64,000 bases of DNA from an uncultured Burkholderiales bacterium (GCA_937949525.1 CALEDT010000003.1:1-64000); one strand, 5' to 3'. Numbered from the stretch's first letter, positions 50,799-60,954 are shown. Numbers and translations are program-made. Notes: generated from the letters alone by a model not told the origin.

Positions 50799-51635
50799 TC
50801 ACTCGATCGATAGCCCGATGCGGGCCGGTTTGCTGAAATGCTTCAGCATGTTGAGGAAATCATCGAAATTCCACCAGATCATGAACGCGCGTCCGACGAT
50901 GTTCTCGTCCGGCACGAAGCCCCAGTACCGCGAGTCGTTGGAGGCGTCACGGTTGTCGCCCAGCGTGAAATAGTGCGCCGGCGGCACGACGCAACGGAAG
51001 CCGCTGTCGTCGTAGTCGCACTGGTCGCGGAAGGCGAAATCGTGCTCCACCTGATGGACGATCACCGGCGGCATGTCGCGCTGCGTCATGGCTAGGTGCT
51101 CGCGTGTGCCCAAACGCTCGCGCCAGGTGTCGGCACGCACGAAGTTGAGGCCGCTGGCGGTGTACTCGTAACTGCCCTCGGCACGCATCGGTACCGCCTC
51201 GCCGTTGATGATCAGACGTTTGTCGCGGTACTCGACGACATCGCCGGGCACGCCGACCACGCGCTTGATGTAGTCGAGCGACGGGTCGCTGGGGAAACGG
51301 AACACCATGACGTCGCCGCGCTGTGGGCTGCCCAGCTCGATGACCTTCTTGTTGATCACCGGCAGGCGGATGCCGTATTCGTATTTGTTGACCAAGATGA
51401 AATCGCCGATCAGCAGCGTCGGCAGCATGGAGCCGGACGGAATCTTGAACGGCTCGACCAGAAAGGAGCGCAGCACGAACACGATCAGGATGACCGGGAA
51501 GAAGCTCTTGGAATAGTCGACCAGCAACGGCAGTTTGGCGTCCGGCGCCCGTTGCTTGGCGAACAGCAGGTGGTCGAGCAGCCAGATCAGGCCGGTGACG
51601 ACCAGGGCGAGGAACAGGATGAGGGCGAAGTTCAT
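50799..51635 (-). CDS. lepB: Signal peptidase I
   Basis: 278 residues. Two N-terminal membrane segments precede the periplasmic catalytic domain. The nucleophile is S69 in KIPSGSMLPTLLIGD and the general base is K124 in LDYIKRVVGVPGD; the C-terminal GDNRDASNDSRYWGFVP is box E. It removes Sec and Tat signal peptides. It lies 26 bases downstream of lepA and is probably co-transcribed with it. Confidence 0.97.
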   Translation of the reverse strand: MNFALILFLALVVTGLIWLLDHLLFAKQRAPDAKLPLLVDYSKSFFPVILIVFVLRSFLVEPFKIPSGSMLPTLLIGDFILVNKYEYGIRLPVINKKVIELGSPQRGDVMVFRFPSDPSLDYIKRVVGVPGDVVEYRDKRLIINGEAVPMRAEGSYEYTASGLNFVRADTWRERLGTREHLAMTQRDMPPVIVHQVEHDFAFRDQCDYDDSGFRCVVPPAHYFTLGDNRDASNDSRYWGFVPDENIVGRAFMIWWNFDDFLNMLKHFSKPARIGLSIE

Positions 51636-51661
51636 GACGGGGTTGCCGGAGACGGAAGGAT

Positions 51662-53455
51662 TTACTTTTCGCTGACCTGCAGGATGGCGAGGAAGGCCTC
51701 CTGCGGAATTTCGACGTTGCCGACCTGCTTCATGCGCTTCTTGCCTTCCTTCTGCTTTTCCAGCAGTTTCTTCTTGCGCGTGATGTCGCCGCCGTAACAC
51801 TTGGCCAGCACGTTCTTGCGCAGCGCCTTGACCGTCTCGCGCGCGATGATGTGTGAGCCGATGGCCGCTTGCACCGCCACGTCGAACATCTGGCGCGGGA
51901 TCAGCTCGCGCATCTTGGACACCAGTTCGCGCCCGCGGAACTGCGCGGTGGAGCGGTGTACGATCAGCGACAGCGCATCGACGCGCTCGCCGTTGACCAG
52001 CACGTCCAGCTTGATCAGATCGTCGGCGCGGAATTCCTTGAATTCGTAATCCAGCGAAGCGTAGCCGCGCGAGGTGGACTTCAGCCGGTCGAAGAAGTCC
52101 AGCACCACTTCGTTGAGCGGCAGATCGTATTTCAGCAACACCTGCCGCCCCATGTATTTCATGTCCACCTGTGCGCCGCGCTTCTGGTTGCACAGTGTCA
52201 TCACGTTGCCCAGGTAGGCCTCCGGCACCAGGATGGTGGCGGTGATGATGGGCTCGCGGATTTCCTCGATCCTGGAGAGGTCCGGCAGGCGCGAGGGATT
52301 CTCCACCTCCACCATGCTGCCGTCCTTCATCAGCACCTGATACTCCACGCTGGGCGCGGTGGTGATCAGGTTCTGGCCGAACTCGCGTTCCAGCCTTTCC
52401 TGCACGATGTCCATGTGCAGCAGACCGAGGAAGCCGCACCGGAAGCCGAAGCCCAGCGCCTGCGAGGTCTCCGGTTCAAAGCGCAGCGCCGCGTCGTTCA
52501 GTTGCAGCTTGGTCAGCGCGTCGCGCAGGCTGTCGTACTCGTGCGATTCCACCGGGTACAGGCCGGCGAATACCTGTGGCTGGATTTCCTTGAATCCGGG
52601 TAGCGGTGTGTCGGCGGGCCGGGCCGCCAGCGTCAGCGTGTCGCCCACCTTGGCGTGTTTCAGTTCCTTGATGCCGGCGACGACGAAACCGACCTGGCCG
52701 GCGCGCAGTTCCGTGCGCGCCAGTGACTTGGGTGTGAACACGCCCAGGCTCTCGACCAGGTAATCGGCCCCGGCCGCCATCAGGCGGATGCGCTCCTTCT
52801 GGCGCAGCACGCCGTCGACCACGCGCACCAGCATGACCACGCCGACGTAGTTGTCGAACCAGGAGTCGATCACCAGCGCCTTGAGCGGCGCATCCTCGTC
52901 GCCACGCGGGGGCGGGATGCGCGCCACCACCGCTTCCAGCACGTCCTCGATGCCGATGCCGTTCTTGGCCGAACAGCGCACCGCGTCGTCGGCCGGGATG
53001 CCGACGATCTCTTCGATCTCGTGGATCACGCGTTCCGGATCGGCCGCCGGCAGGTCGATCTTGTTCAGCACCGGGAACACCTCGACGCCCAGTTCGATCG
53101 CGGTGTAGCAGTTGGCCACGGTCTGCGCCTCGACGCCCTGCGAGGCATCCACCACCAGCAGCGCGCCCTCGCATGCCGACAGCGAACGCGACACCTCGTA
53201 GGAGAAATCGACGTGGCCGGGGGTGTCGATCAGGTTGAGCTGGTATTCGCGCCCGTCCCGCGCCCGGTACAGCAATGCCGCGGTCTGCGCCTTGATGGTG
53301 ATGCCGCGCTCGCGCTCCAGGTCCATGGAATCGAGCACCTGCGCTTCCATCTCGCGCTCGGCCAGACCGCCGCACGCCTGGATCAGGCGGTCCGCCAGCG
53401 TGGACTTGCCATGGTCGATGTGGGCGATGATGGAAAAGTTGCGGATGTCGCGCAT
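51662..53455 (-). CDS. lepA: Elongation factor 4 (LepA)
   Basis: 597 residues, full length. The N-terminus [19 protein letters not shown] has the GTPase P-loop, [12 protein letters not shown] is G3, NKIDLP is G4, and the LepA-specific C-terminal domain ends near [19 protein letters not shown]. It is a ribosome-associated GTPase linked to translation initiation and back-translocation. Unusually, the ATG is preceded by the T-tract of an intrinsic terminator hairpin and has no Shine-Dalgarno motif outside the stem. Confidence 0.97.
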   Translation of the reverse strand: MRDIRNFSIIAHIDHGKSTLADRLIQACGGLAEREMEAQVLDSMDLERERGITIKAQTAALLYRARDGREYQLNLIDTPGHVDFSYEVSRSLSACEGALLVVDASQGVEAQTVANCYTAIELGVEVFPVLNKIDLPAADPERVIHEIEEIVGIPADDAVRCSAKNGIGIEDVLEAVVARIPPPRGDEDAPLKALVIDSWFDNYVGVVMLVRVVDGVLRQKERIRLMAAGADYLVESLGVFTPKSLARTELRAGQVGFVVAGIKELKHAKVGDTLTLAARPADTPLPGFKEIQPQVFAGLYPVESHEYDSLRDALTKLQLNDAALRFEPETSQALGFGFRCGFLGLLHMDIVQERLEREFGQNLITTAPSVEYQVLMKDGSMVEVENPSRLPDLSRIEEIREPIITATILVPEAYLGNVMTLCNQKRGAQVDMKYMGRQVLLKYDLPLNEVVLDFFDRLKSTSRGYASLDYEFKEFRADDLIKLDVLVNGERVDALSLIVHRSTAQFRGRELVSKMRELIPRQMFDVAVQAAIGSHIIARETVKALRKNVLAKCYGGDITRKKKLLEKQKEGKKRMKQVGNVEIPQEAFLAILQVSEK

Positions 53456-53456
53456 G

Positions 53457-53485
53457 AAAAAAAGCGAGGCACGCAGACGTGCCTC
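53457..53485 (-). terminator. Intrinsic terminator or attenuator abutting the lepA start codon
   Basis: On the minus strand an eight-base perfect stem (arms 53485-53478 and 53473-53466, four-base loop) is followed by GC and seven T residues (53463-53457), one base before the lepA ATG at 53455. This is a textbook rho-independent terminator for transcription coming from degP. Because it sits inside the lepA leader, lepA expression must depend on read-through, an internal promoter or a near-leaderless start. Confidence 0.8.
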
Positions 53486-53632
53486 TCGGGACGGAGTGTG
53501 GGCGCGGATTTTACCTGAAACGACAGGGGCTTATGCGGCGCGCGCGGCAGCGCGCCGGAACTGCCGCCGCCCGCGGCCGCGACAGGGGCGCAGCGGTCAG
53601 TCGGGCGGCGGCGTGCGCGCCACGAACCCGGC

Positions 53633-55027
53633 TCAGCGTTCCAGTCGCAGCGACACGTAATGCGCGCTGTCACCCCGCTTGACCAGCAGCGCGACACTGC
53701 GGCGCGACGGATCGTCGAGCAGGCGCGCCAGTTCTTCGGCGGTGTTCACTTCCTGGTTGTTGACCGCGACGATGACGTCACCGGACTGGATGCCGGCGCG
53801 TGCCGCCGGGCCGCTGACTTCCTCGACCAGCACGCCGTTGTTGATCTTGAGGATACCCTTCTGTTCGCGCGTCAGTTCGCTGACCACCAGACCACCGCGG
53901 TTGGCCACGCGCGGCGCGCTCTCCGCCTTGGCCTGCACCGTGTCGTCCGGCATTTCACCCACCGTGACGCTGAGATCGCGCTGCGCGCCCTTGCGCCAGA
54001 CGGTGAGCGTGGTACGGGTGCCGGGGCGGGTGGCGCCAACCAGGCGTGGCAGGTCGATCGAGTTCTTCACCGGCTTGCCGTCGAACTTGAGCACGATGTC
54101 GGATACCTGAACGCCCGCCTTGTCCGCCGGGCTGCCGGCCTCCACGTCGGCGACCAGCGCGCCTTCGGCCTTCTTCAGCCCGAACGACTCGGCCAGATCG
54201 GCGGTGACTTCCTGGATGACGATGCCGATGCGGCCGCGGCTGACCTTGCCGCGCGTCTTCAACTGCTCGGCCACGTCCATCGCCACGTCGATGGGGATGG
54301 CGAACGACAGCCCCATGTAGCCGCCGGAGCGGGAGATGATCTGCGAGTTGACACCGACCACCTCGCCCTTCATGTTGAACAGCGGGCCGCCGGAGTTGCC
54401 GGGGTTGACGGCGACGTCGGTCTGGATGAACGGCACGTAGTTTTCCTGCGGCAGGCTGCGCCCCTTGGCCGAGACGATGCCGGCGGTGACCGAGTTCTCG
54501 AAGCCGAACGGCGCACCGATGGCCAACACCCACTCGCCCACGCGCAGGCGGTTGGGATCGCCGATGGTCACGACGGGCAGGTTGCTGGCGTTGATCTTGA
54601 TCAGCGCGACGTCGGTGCGGCTGTCCTTGCCCACCACCTTGGCGCGGAACTCGCGCCGGTCATGCAGCTTCACCACCACCTCGTCGACTTCGTCGACCAC
54701 GTGCGCGTTGGTCAGGATGTAGCCGTCGGCGGAAATGATGAAGCCCGAGCCCTGGCCGCGTCGCGGCGGCAGCATGCCGCGTTCCTCGCGCGGTAGCATG
54801 CCGCGCCCTTCCGGCGGCAGGAAGCGGCGGAAAAAATCGAACATCTCGTCCGCTTCCGGCATGCGCTGGCGCTGGCGCGCGCCCGGCCGGGACTCCTGCA
54901 ACGTGGTGATGTTGACCACGGTGGGCGACTGTTTTTCCGCCAGATCGACGAAGTCCGGCAGTTGCGCGCCGGCACCGCCGGCCATGAAACCGAGAGACAG
55001 GCCCAGCAGGGCGAGCCATTTCTTCAT
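53633..55027 (-). CDS. mucD: DegP/MucD-type periplasmic serine protease
   Basis: 464 residues. A signal peptide (MKKWLALLGLSLGFMAGGAGA) is followed by a trypsin-like domain with H109 (LTNAHVV), D139 (SRTDVALI) and S212 (NPGNSGGPLF), then two PDZ domains. A charged insert before the protease core repeats RGMLP twice. It degrades or refolds misfolded envelope proteins in the sigma-E response; its gene follows rpoE-rseA-rseB-rseC, as mucD follows algU-mucABC in Pseudomonas. A 177-base gap with GC-rich inverted repeats separates it from lepA. Confidence 0.94.
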   Translation of the reverse strand: MKKWLALLGLSLGFMAGGAGAQLPDFVDLAEKQSPTVVNITTLQESRPGARQRQRMPEADEMFDFFRRFLPPEGRGMLPREERGMLPPRRGQGSGFIISADGYILTNAHVVDEVDEVVVKLHDRREFRAKVVGKDSRTDVALIKINASNLPVVTIGDPNRLRVGEWVLAIGAPFGFENSVTAGIVSAKGRSLPQENYVPFIQTDVAVNPGNSGGPLFNMKGEVVGVNSQIISRSGGYMGLSFAIPIDVAMDVAEQLKTRGKVSRGRIGIVIQEVTADLAESFGLKKAEGALVADVEAGSPADKAGVQVSDIVLKFDGKPVKNSIDLPRLVGATRPGTRTTLTVWRKGAQRDLSVTVGEMPDDTVQAKAESAPRVANRGGLVVSELTREQKGILKINNGVLVEEVSGPAARAGIQSGDVIVAVNNQEVNTAEELARLLDDPSRRSVALLVKRGDSAHYVSLRLER

Positions 55028-55078
55028 GTCACACCTCGCGAAATACTTGGCTTGGGATGGAAGGGATGGTTTAGACGT

Positions 55079-55510
55079 TCAGCCGCGCTGGCAGCCGCCG
55101 CCCGTGTCACGGCGCAGGATCACCGGTCCACGGGCGGGCGCGGCGCGGCGACGCAACCACGCGGCCGCCAGCACGAGACCGCACAGACCGCCGAGGATGG
55201 AAGCGGGTTCCCCGTACAGCGCATGCACGCCACCGGCGCCGAGCAGCAGCAGCAGCAGCGGCATGACGTAACTGGCGGAGGCGGCACGCAGCAGCACGCC
55301 CTCCGGCAGGCCGACCACCACTGCGTCGCCGGGGCGCGCGCCGATGGGATTGGCGACCGGGAACTCGGCTTGGTCGGCGTGCCAGAAGCGCGCGAACACC
55401 GACGAACCGCAGCCCTTGCCGCCACAGGCGCCGCACGACGCGGGGGCTTCGCTGACCACCCAGGCGACCTCGCCGTCCTCGCGGCGCACGCGCGCGGGGG
55501 TCTCGATCAC
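55079..55510 (-). CDS. rseC: RseC/SoxR-reducing family protein
   Basis: 143 residues. The N-terminal cysteine cluster CGACGGKGCGSS may bind an Fe-S centre or other metal; two membrane segments follow (SYVMPLLLLLLGAGGVHAL and ILGGLCGLVLAAAWL). The family (RseC/MucC) is part of the sigma-E operon and of the Rsx/SoxR-reducing system. It overlaps rseB by four bases. The precise role is unclear even in E. coli. Confidence 0.9.
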   Translation of the reverse strand: MIETPARVRREDGEVAWVVSEAPASCGACGGKGCGSSVFARFWHADQAEFPVANPIGARPGDAVVVGLPEGVLLRAASASYVMPLLLLLLGAGGVHALYGEPASILGGLCGLVLAAAWLRRRAAPARGPVILRRDTGGGCQRG

Positions 55511-56493
55511 CGCTCGCCTCCGCGCGCTTCCAGGTTCATGGCGATGGCCTCGACGGTCGCCCAGGGTGCGTCACCCAGAATGGTGGCGCGCAGCGGACCG
55601 ACCTGACGCGTGAGCAGATGGATCATGCCCTGCTTGCTCTGGCCGCGCACCGTTTCCACCGGCCGCGGGCTGTTTTCCAGGAACAGCGAGACATGGGTGA
55701 GTCCGTCGCTGAACACCCAGTGCTCGACCTCGCCCGGGCGGTTGGGCAACGTGCGACGTACCGCGGTCACCCGGCTGAATCCCGGGGGCAGTTGCTTGAC
55801 CAGCACGCTGTCGCCGACCACGGGCCGGGCCGAGTCCGGCACCTCCGGCAGCGTAGGCGCGGTGTTCATGCGCGGCGCACTGCCCAGGCGGATTTCCGCG
55901 AACGCGTACTGCATCAGTGGCTTGCCCCGCTCGTTGACCATCACCGCCTTGAGCGGCAGCGCACTGTCCTTCTCCGCGCACAGTACGTGTCCCCAGCGGA
56001 AGCCGTCGCGCGGCGTCAGTTCGACCTGGCGGCAGTCGAGGCCGGCCACGCGCGCGAATTCGCCCAAGCGCACGCCGTACCAGTTGGCCAGGGGAGTCGC
56101 GTCCTGCGGCAGCAGGTCGGGGAAATGGCGGCTGTTCAGGCGCCGCTCCATGCGCAACTGCCCGCCCTCGGAGACCAGGCTCAACGAGCCGGTCTGGGTG
56201 CAACGCACCTCGCGCTGCACACCGTCCATGGCCGCCAGACGGCTCTCCTTGGCGCCGCCGATGGGGCGGTTGGAAATGGCCAGGGTCTGCATCTCGCCGC
56301 CGCTTTGCACCACGAACACGCCTTCGTAGGCGAGCCGGCGCGAGGCGTCGGCCATGCGTTGCAACAGCGCGGCGGCTTCGTGTCGCGGCAGATAGTCGGC
56401 TGCCGCCGGCAGCGGCAACAGCGCGAGCACGACCAGGCAGGTGAATCGACGTGGCGCGGTGCGCGCCGACAGCACGAAACGCCGTGGCGTCAT
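55507..56493 (-). CDS. rseB: Sigma-E regulatory protein RseB (MucB)
   Basis: 328 residues, with an N-terminal signal sequence after an Arg-rich start (RRFTCLVVLALLPLPAAA). RMADASRRLAYEGVFVVQSG and LLPQDATPLANWYGVRLGEF match the MucB/RseB LolA-like domain, and the C-terminal domain reads VEHWVFSDGLTHVSLF. It binds RseA in the periplasm and senses mislocalised LPS or porins. The ATG at 56493 overlaps the rseA stop as ATGA. Confidence 0.92.
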   Translation of the reverse strand: MTPRRFVLSARTAPRRFTCLVVLALLPLPAAADYLPRHEAAALLQRMADASRRLAYEGVFVVQSGGEMQTLAISNRPIGGAKESRLAAMDGVQREVRCTQTGSLSLVSEGGQLRMERRLNSRHFPDLLPQDATPLANWYGVRLGEFARVAGLDCRQVELTPRDGFRWGHVLCAEKDSALPLKAVMVNERGKPLMQYAFAEIRLGSAPRMNTAPTLPEVPDSARPVVGDSVLVKQLPPGFSRVTAVRRTLPNRPGEVEHWVFSDGLTHVSLFLENSPRPVETVRGQSKQGMIHLLTRQVGPLRATILGDAPWATVEAIAMNLEARGGER

Positions 56494-56984
56494 CGTCCAT
56501 CCCCGTTCAGCGATACGCGCGTGAACTGCATCTCCGGCATGGCCATCACCGCCTGGGCGAAGTCCTGGTGGGCGGCGACATACGCCGTGGCGTCGACGGC
56601 CGGCACAAGCATCGGCGCGGATGCCAGCGGCGGGGACGGCAACGGCTGGCGCGGATCGCTGTGCCATAGGCCCCAACTGATCGCCGCCACCGTCGCCGCC
56701 GCCAGCCACAGCGCCGGGCGACGGTCGCGCTGCCGGCGCAGCGGCGCCAGCACGGTCGCTTCGTGTTCCAGTGCGGCCATGACGCGGGCGGTGAAGCCGG
56801 GATCGCCATCGGGCAGGCCGCGCAACGCATCGCCGATCGCACAATACTGTGCGAAGCGGTCGCGCTCGTGCGCATCGGTGCCCAGGCGCCGCAGCAGCCT
56901 CTGTGCGGTGTCGTCGTCCAGTTCACCGTCGATCAGGGCGGACAGGCTGTCATCGCCCTGCAATTGAGATGCGGGAAGCGTCAT
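56490..56984 (-). CDS. rseA: Anti-sigma-E factor RseA (MucA)
   Basis: 164 residues. The N-terminal domain (DDSLSALIDGELDDDTAQRL, RFAQYCAIGDALRG) binds RpoE in the cytoplasm; one membrane segment (ALWLAAATVAAISWGLW) leads to a short periplasmic tail for RseB binding and proteolysis. The ATG at 56984 is three codons inside a GTG start and has a strong AGAGGTGG motif formed by the last codons of rpoE. It is translationally coupled to rpoE. Confidence 0.92.
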   Translation of the reverse strand: MTLPASQLQGDDSLSALIDGELDDDTAQRLLRRLGTDAHERDRFAQYCAIGDALRGLPDGDPGFTARVMAALEHEATVLAPLRRQRDRRPALWLAAATVAAISWGLWHSDPRQPLPSPPLASAPMLVPAVDATAYVAAHQDFAQAVMAMPEMQFTRVSLNGDGR

Positions 56985-56986
56985 CG

Positions 56987-57586
56987 TTACCACCTCTTGT
57001 CCTCGGGAGTGCCCAACAACGGGCGCAGCTTGACGGCGATGGCCTCGCGCGCCCGGAAGATGCGGGAGCGCACGGTGCCGATCGGGCAGGCCATGTATTC
57101 GGCGATTTCCTCGTAACTCATGCCTTCGATCTCTCGCAGCGTGATGGCCTGGCGCAATTCCTCGGGCAGGGCATCGACCGCCTGATTGACTGCTATGGCC
57201 ACCTGTTTCGACAAGAGTTCCGTTTCCGGCGTGCTGATGTCCTGCGCCATCAGACGCTCGTCCGGCTCGTCGTCGTCGTTGATCGCCTGGTCCGAGACGG
57301 TGCGCATGCTGCGCCCGCGCGCTGCCAGATAGTTCTTGGCGGTGTTGACCGCGATGCGATAAAGCCAGGTGTAGAACGCCGCGTCGCCGCGAAACTGCGG
57401 CAGCGCGCGGTAGGCTTTGATGAAGGTCTCCTGGGCGATGTCCTCGATCTCGTCGGCGTCGCGCACCATGCGCGACAGCAGCCGCGTCAGCTTGCGGCGA
57501 TATTTCTCCACGAGCAAGCCGAAGGCCCGCTGGTCGCCCGCTCTTACCCGTTCGACCAGTTGCAGGTCGATTTCCCGGTCACTCAT
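56987..57586 (-). CDS. rpoE: RNA polymerase sigma factor RpoE (AlgU)
   Basis: 199 residues, an ECF sigma factor. Region 2 contains [20 protein letters not shown] and region 4 contains [15 protein letters not shown], then [17 protein letters not shown]. It drives the envelope-stress regulon. The ATG at 57586 ([14 protein letters not shown]) gives the standard length, although the frame is open far upstream. The following rseA-rseB-rseC-degP genes are its usual regulatory operon. Confidence 0.97.
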   Translation of the reverse strand: MSDREIDLQLVERVRAGDQRAFGLLVEKYRRKLTRLLSRMVRDADEIEDIAQETFIKAYRALPQFRGDAAFYTWLYRIAVNTAKNYLAARGRSMRTVSDQAINDDDEPDERLMAQDISTPETELLSKQVAIAVNQAVDALPEELRQAITLREIEGMSYEEIAEYMACPIGTVRSRIFRAREAIAVKLRPLLGTPEDKRW

Positions 57587-57719
57587 GTCGTTCCCTGCGT
57601 GTTGGGGTGCGCGCCCGTCTCGCGCGCGAGGATGGTGCGCGACCCATCGGCGCGCCCTGGCGAAGTATACCGGCCACCGTGTACCGCCGCGGCGCGCGCG
57701 GATGGCGGATAATCCGCGC
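57587..57719. promoter_or_regulatory. Divergent rpoE/nadB control region
   Basis: A TATACT hexamer on the minus strand (57669-57664) could be the -10 of rpoE, giving a leader of about 70 bases, but no good -35 lies 17 bases upstream. I do not see the sigma-E consensus expected for autoregulation. A 13-base perfect dyad (GCGGAT-A-ATCCGC, 57705-57717) lies between the two possible nadB starts and could be a repressor site or chance. Confidence 0.3.
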
Positions 57720-59288
57720 ATGCCCCGCTGCGACGTCCTCATCATCGGTTCCGGCCTCGCCGCCGCCACGCTGGCGCTGGCCTTGCCCGTGCGCCTGCGC
57801 ATCGTCATGGTCACCAAGAAGACGCCGCAGGACAGTTCCAGCTATTGGGCGCAGGGCGGCATCGCCGCGGTGATGGGCGCGGATGACAGTTTCGACGAAC
57901 ACGTGCGCGATACCCTGGTGGCGGGTGCCGGCCTGTGTCGCGAGGACGTGGTGCGCCGCGTGGTCAGCGCCGCGCCGGAGGCAGTGCGCTGGCTGATCGA
58001 CCAGGGTGTGCCGTTCGACCAGCAGGGCGCCGCCTATCATCTGACGCGCGAGGGCGGGCACTCGCGCCGCCGTGTGCTGCACGCCGCGGACGCCACCGGC
58101 CGCGCGGTTCAGGATGCGTTGCTGGCGCGACTGCGCGCGCGTGCCAACGTGACGCTGTTGGGCCGGCACATCGCCGTCGACTTGATCACCGACCGGCGGC
58201 TGGGACATGACGGCAGCGCGGTGTATGGCGCCTATGTGCTGGATACCGGTGCGGGGCGCGTCGATACCTACGCCGCCGGCCACACGGTGCTGGCCACCGG
58301 TGGCACCGGCAAGGTGTTCCTGTACACGACCAATCCGGACACCGCCACCGGCGACGGCATCGCCATGGCCTGGCGCGCCGGCTGCCGCGTGGCCAATCTG
58401 GAGTTCATCCAGTTCCACCCCACCTGCCTGTATCACCCGCACGCCAAGTCGTTCCTGATCACCGAGGCCATGCGCGGCGAGGGTGCGATCCTGCGCCTGC
58501 CGGACGGCACGCGCTTCATGCCGGAGCACGACGAGCGCGCCGAACTGGCGCCGCGCGACGTGGTGGCGCGCGCCATCGATTTCGAGATGAAGAAACGCGG
58601 CCTCGACTGCGTCTATCTGGACATCACGCATCAACCCGCCAAGTTCATCGTCAGCCATTTTCCCACCATCCACGCGCGCTGCCTGGAACTGGGCATCGAC
58701 ATCACGCGCGAGTGGATCCCGGTGGCGCCGGCCGCGCACTACAGTTGCGGCGGTGTGGTGGTGGATGCCCAGGGGCGCACCGACGCGGCGCATCTGTATG
58801 CCATCGGCGAGACCAGTTGCACCGGCCTGCATGGCGCCAACCGGCTGGCCAGCAATTCCCTGCTCGAATGCCTGGTGTACGGTCGCGCCGCCGCCGCCGA
58901 CATCGCCGAGCGCGCGTCGGCGCCGGCGCGCGCGTTGCCGGATTGGGACGAGAGCCGGGTGACCGATGCCGACGAGGAGATCGTCATCGCCCACAACTGG
59001 CATGAGCTGCGCCGGTTCATGTGGGATTACGTCGGCATCGTGCGCACCAGCAAGCGGCTGGAACGGGCCAGCCACCGCATCCGTCTGCTCACCGACGAGA
59101 TTCACGAGTATTACAGCAACTTCCGCATCGGCAACGACCTGATCGAGCTGCGCAATCTGGTGCTGAGCGCCGATCTGATCGTGCGCTGCGCACGCCAGCG
59201 GCACGAAAGCCGCGGCCTGCACGCATCACGCGACTACCCCGGCCTGCTGCCGGAGGCGCGTGATACCGTGTTGACGCCGGAGCGCTGA
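57720..59288 (+). CDS. nadB: L-aspartate oxidase
   Basis: About 522 residues. The FAD-binding motif [17 protein letters not shown] opens the protein; [46 protein letters not shown] and [15 protein letters not shown] are diagnostic. It oxidises L-aspartate to iminoaspartate for NAD synthesis. An in-frame ATG at 57702 could add six residues. Its position divergent from rpoE is conserved in many proteobacteria. nadA and nadC are not in the window. Confidence 0.96.
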   Translation: MPRCDVLIIGSGLAAATLALALPVRLRIVMVTKKTPQDSSSYWAQGGIAAVMGADDSFDEHVRDTLVAGAGLCREDVVRRVVSAAPEAVRWLIDQGVPFDQQGAAYHLTREGGHSRRRVLHAADATGRAVQDALLARLRARANVTLLGRHIAVDLITDRRLGHDGSAVYGAYVLDTGAGRVDTYAAGHTVLATGGTGKVFLYTTNPDTATGDGIAMAWRAGCRVANLEFIQFHPTCLYHPHAKSFLITEAMRGEGAILRLPDGTRFMPEHDERAELAPRDVVARAIDFEMKKRGLDCVYLDITHQPAKFIVSHFPTIHARCLELGIDITREWIPVAPAAHYSCGGVVVDAQGRTDAAHLYAIGETSCTGLHGANRLASNSLLECLVYGRAAAADIAERASAPARALPDWDESRVTDADEEIVIAHNWHELRRFMWDYVGIVRTSKRLERASHRIRLLTDEIHEYYSNFRIGNDLIELRNLVLSADLIVRCARQRHESRGLHASRDYPGLLPEARDTVLTPER

Positions 59289-59299
59289 CGCCTCCGCAC

Positions 59300-60793
59300 T
59301 CAGGCGCGCTGTGCGCGTTTTGCCAGAAAGTGCGCCAGCAGGGGCACCGGCCGGCCGGTGGCGCCCTTGTCCTTGCCGCTCTTCCAGGCGGTGCCGGCGA
59401 TGTCCAGGTGAGCCCAGCGGTACTTGCCGGCGAACCTGGACAGGAAACAGGCGGCGGTGATGGTGCCGGCTGGGCGGCCGCCGATGTTGCCCATGTCGGC
59501 GAAGTTGCTCTTCAACTGCTCCTGATAGTCGTCCCACAGGGGCAGTTGCCAGCAGCGGTCCCATGCGGCGTCGCCGGCATGCAGCAGCTCGCGCGCCAGG
59601 CCGTCATCGTTGGCCAGCAGACCGCTGGTGACATGGCCCAAGGCGATGACGCAGGCGCCGGTGAGCGTGGCGACATCGACCACGCAGGCGGGTTCCAGGC
59701 GTTCGGCATAGGTCAGCGCGTCGCACAGGATCAGACGACCCTCGGCATCGGTATTCAGCACCTCGATGGTCTGGCCGGACAGCGAGGTGACGATGTCGCC
59801 CGGCTTGTTGGCGCGTCCGGACGGCAGGTTCTCGCAGGTCGGGATCAAGGCGACGACGTTGAGCGGCAGCGCCAGGCGCGCGACCACCTGCATGGCGCCG
59901 AGCACCGACGCGGCGCCACACATGTCGTACTTCATCTCGTCCATGTCCGCGGCCGGCTTCAGCGAGATGCCGCCAGAGTCGAAAGTGATGCCCTTGCCGA
60001 CCAATACCACCGGCTTGTCCCCGGCGGCGCCGCCGGAGTGGCGCAGCACGATGAAACGCGGCGGTTCATCGCTGCCCTTGGCCACGGACAGGAAAGCGCC
60101 CATGCCCAGTCGCTCGATGTCGGCACGTTCCAGTATTTCCACGCCGAGCCCGTTCGATTCCGCCATGGCCCGCGCCTGATCGGCGAGATAGGTCGGCGTG
60201 CACACGTTGCCCGGCAGATTGCCCAGATCCCGGGCCAGTTTCATGCCCGCGGCGATCGCCGCGCCACGGCGCATCGCCGCATCACCCAGGGCGAGTTCGC
60301 CGCGCCGCGCCACGGCCAGGGTGATCTTGCGCGGACCTCTGGGCGCTTCTTCCGGTTTGCTTTTCAGGCGTTCGAAGCGGTAGAGGGTGTCCTCGGCCAC
60401 GATCACGGCCTGCTCGATGTTCCAGGCGAGATCACGCTTGCGCACCGGCAGTTCGCTCAGGTAGACGTGCGCGTCGGTCACGCCCAGACCGGACAGCACG
60501 CGCGTCGCGTGCGCGATGCAGTCACGATAGGCCTTCTCGCGGAATTCGCGTTCCTTGCCCAGTCCCACCAGCAGCACGCGTTCCGCCGGCACTCCCGGCA
60601 CGCGGTGCAGCAGCAGATGGGTGCTTGGCTTGCCGTCCATGTCGCCACGCCGGACAATGTCGGCCAGGAACCCGTCGGCGGCCTGATCGAGCATCTGCGC
60701 GGCAAGGCTCAACCGGCGGTGCTCAAAGACGCCGACCACCACGCAGGCCCCGCGCTGCTTCTCCGGGCTGCCGCTCTTTACGCCGAATTCCAT
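59300..60793 (-). CDS. pepA: Leucyl aminopeptidase (M17 family, PepA)
   Basis: 497 residues. The metal site is GKGITFDSGGISLKPAADMD with DEMKYDMCGAA, and the NTDAEGRLILCDAL signature completes the dizinc centre. It removes N-terminal residues from peptides and in E. coli also binds DNA at the carAB promoter and in Xer recombination. Its start at 60793 faces lptF across an intergenic repeat, an arrangement seen in gammaproteobacteria too. Confidence 0.96.
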   Translation of the reverse strand: MEFGVKSGSPEKQRGACVVVGVFEHRRLSLAAQMLDQAADGFLADIVRRGDMDGKPSTHLLLHRVPGVPAERVLLVGLGKEREFREKAYRDCIAHATRVLSGLGVTDAHVYLSELPVRKRDLAWNIEQAVIVAEDTLYRFERLKSKPEEAPRGPRKITLAVARRGELALGDAAMRRGAAIAAGMKLARDLGNLPGNVCTPTYLADQARAMAESNGLGVEILERADIERLGMGAFLSVAKGSDEPPRFIVLRHSGGAAGDKPVVLVGKGITFDSGGISLKPAADMDEMKYDMCGAASVLGAMQVVARLALPLNVVALIPTCENLPSGRANKPGDIVTSLSGQTIEVLNTDAEGRLILCDALTYAERLEPACVVDVATLTGACVIALGHVTSGLLANDDGLARELLHAGDAAWDRCWQLPLWDDYQEQLKSNFADMGNIGGRPAGTITAACFLSRFAGKYRWAHLDIAGTAWKSGKDKGATGRPVPLLAHFLAKRAQRA

Positions 60794-60827
60794 GCGATTC
60801 TCCTGATGTCGATGATTCCCGATCCAG

Positions 60828-60899
60828 CCGTCCGCGACCGTCGTGCCGTCCGCGACCGTCGTGCCGTCCGCGACCGTCGTGCCGTCCGCGACCGTCGTG
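60828..60899. repeat. Four perfect tandem copies of an 18-bp unit between pepA and lptF
   Basis: Units begin at 60828, 60846, 60864 and 60882; all four copies of CCGTCCGCGACCGTCGTG are identical. The unit is itself two related halves beginning CCGTC. The array occupies nearly half of the 161-base divergent gap and sits about 35 bases before the pepA ATG and 55 before the lptF ATG. Because 18 is a multiple of three, all frames stay open through it, but I see no gene. It may affect promoter spacing. Confidence 0.93.
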
Positions 60900-60954
60900 C
60901 CGCCGCGCAGCGGCGCGTCGATTATCGATAGTCGGCGCGCGCCTCGTCAAAGTC

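Noticed and set aside
60828-60899. Short CRISPR-like array
   Set aside because: The units are directly adjacent with no spacers, only 18 bases long, and there are no cas genes.
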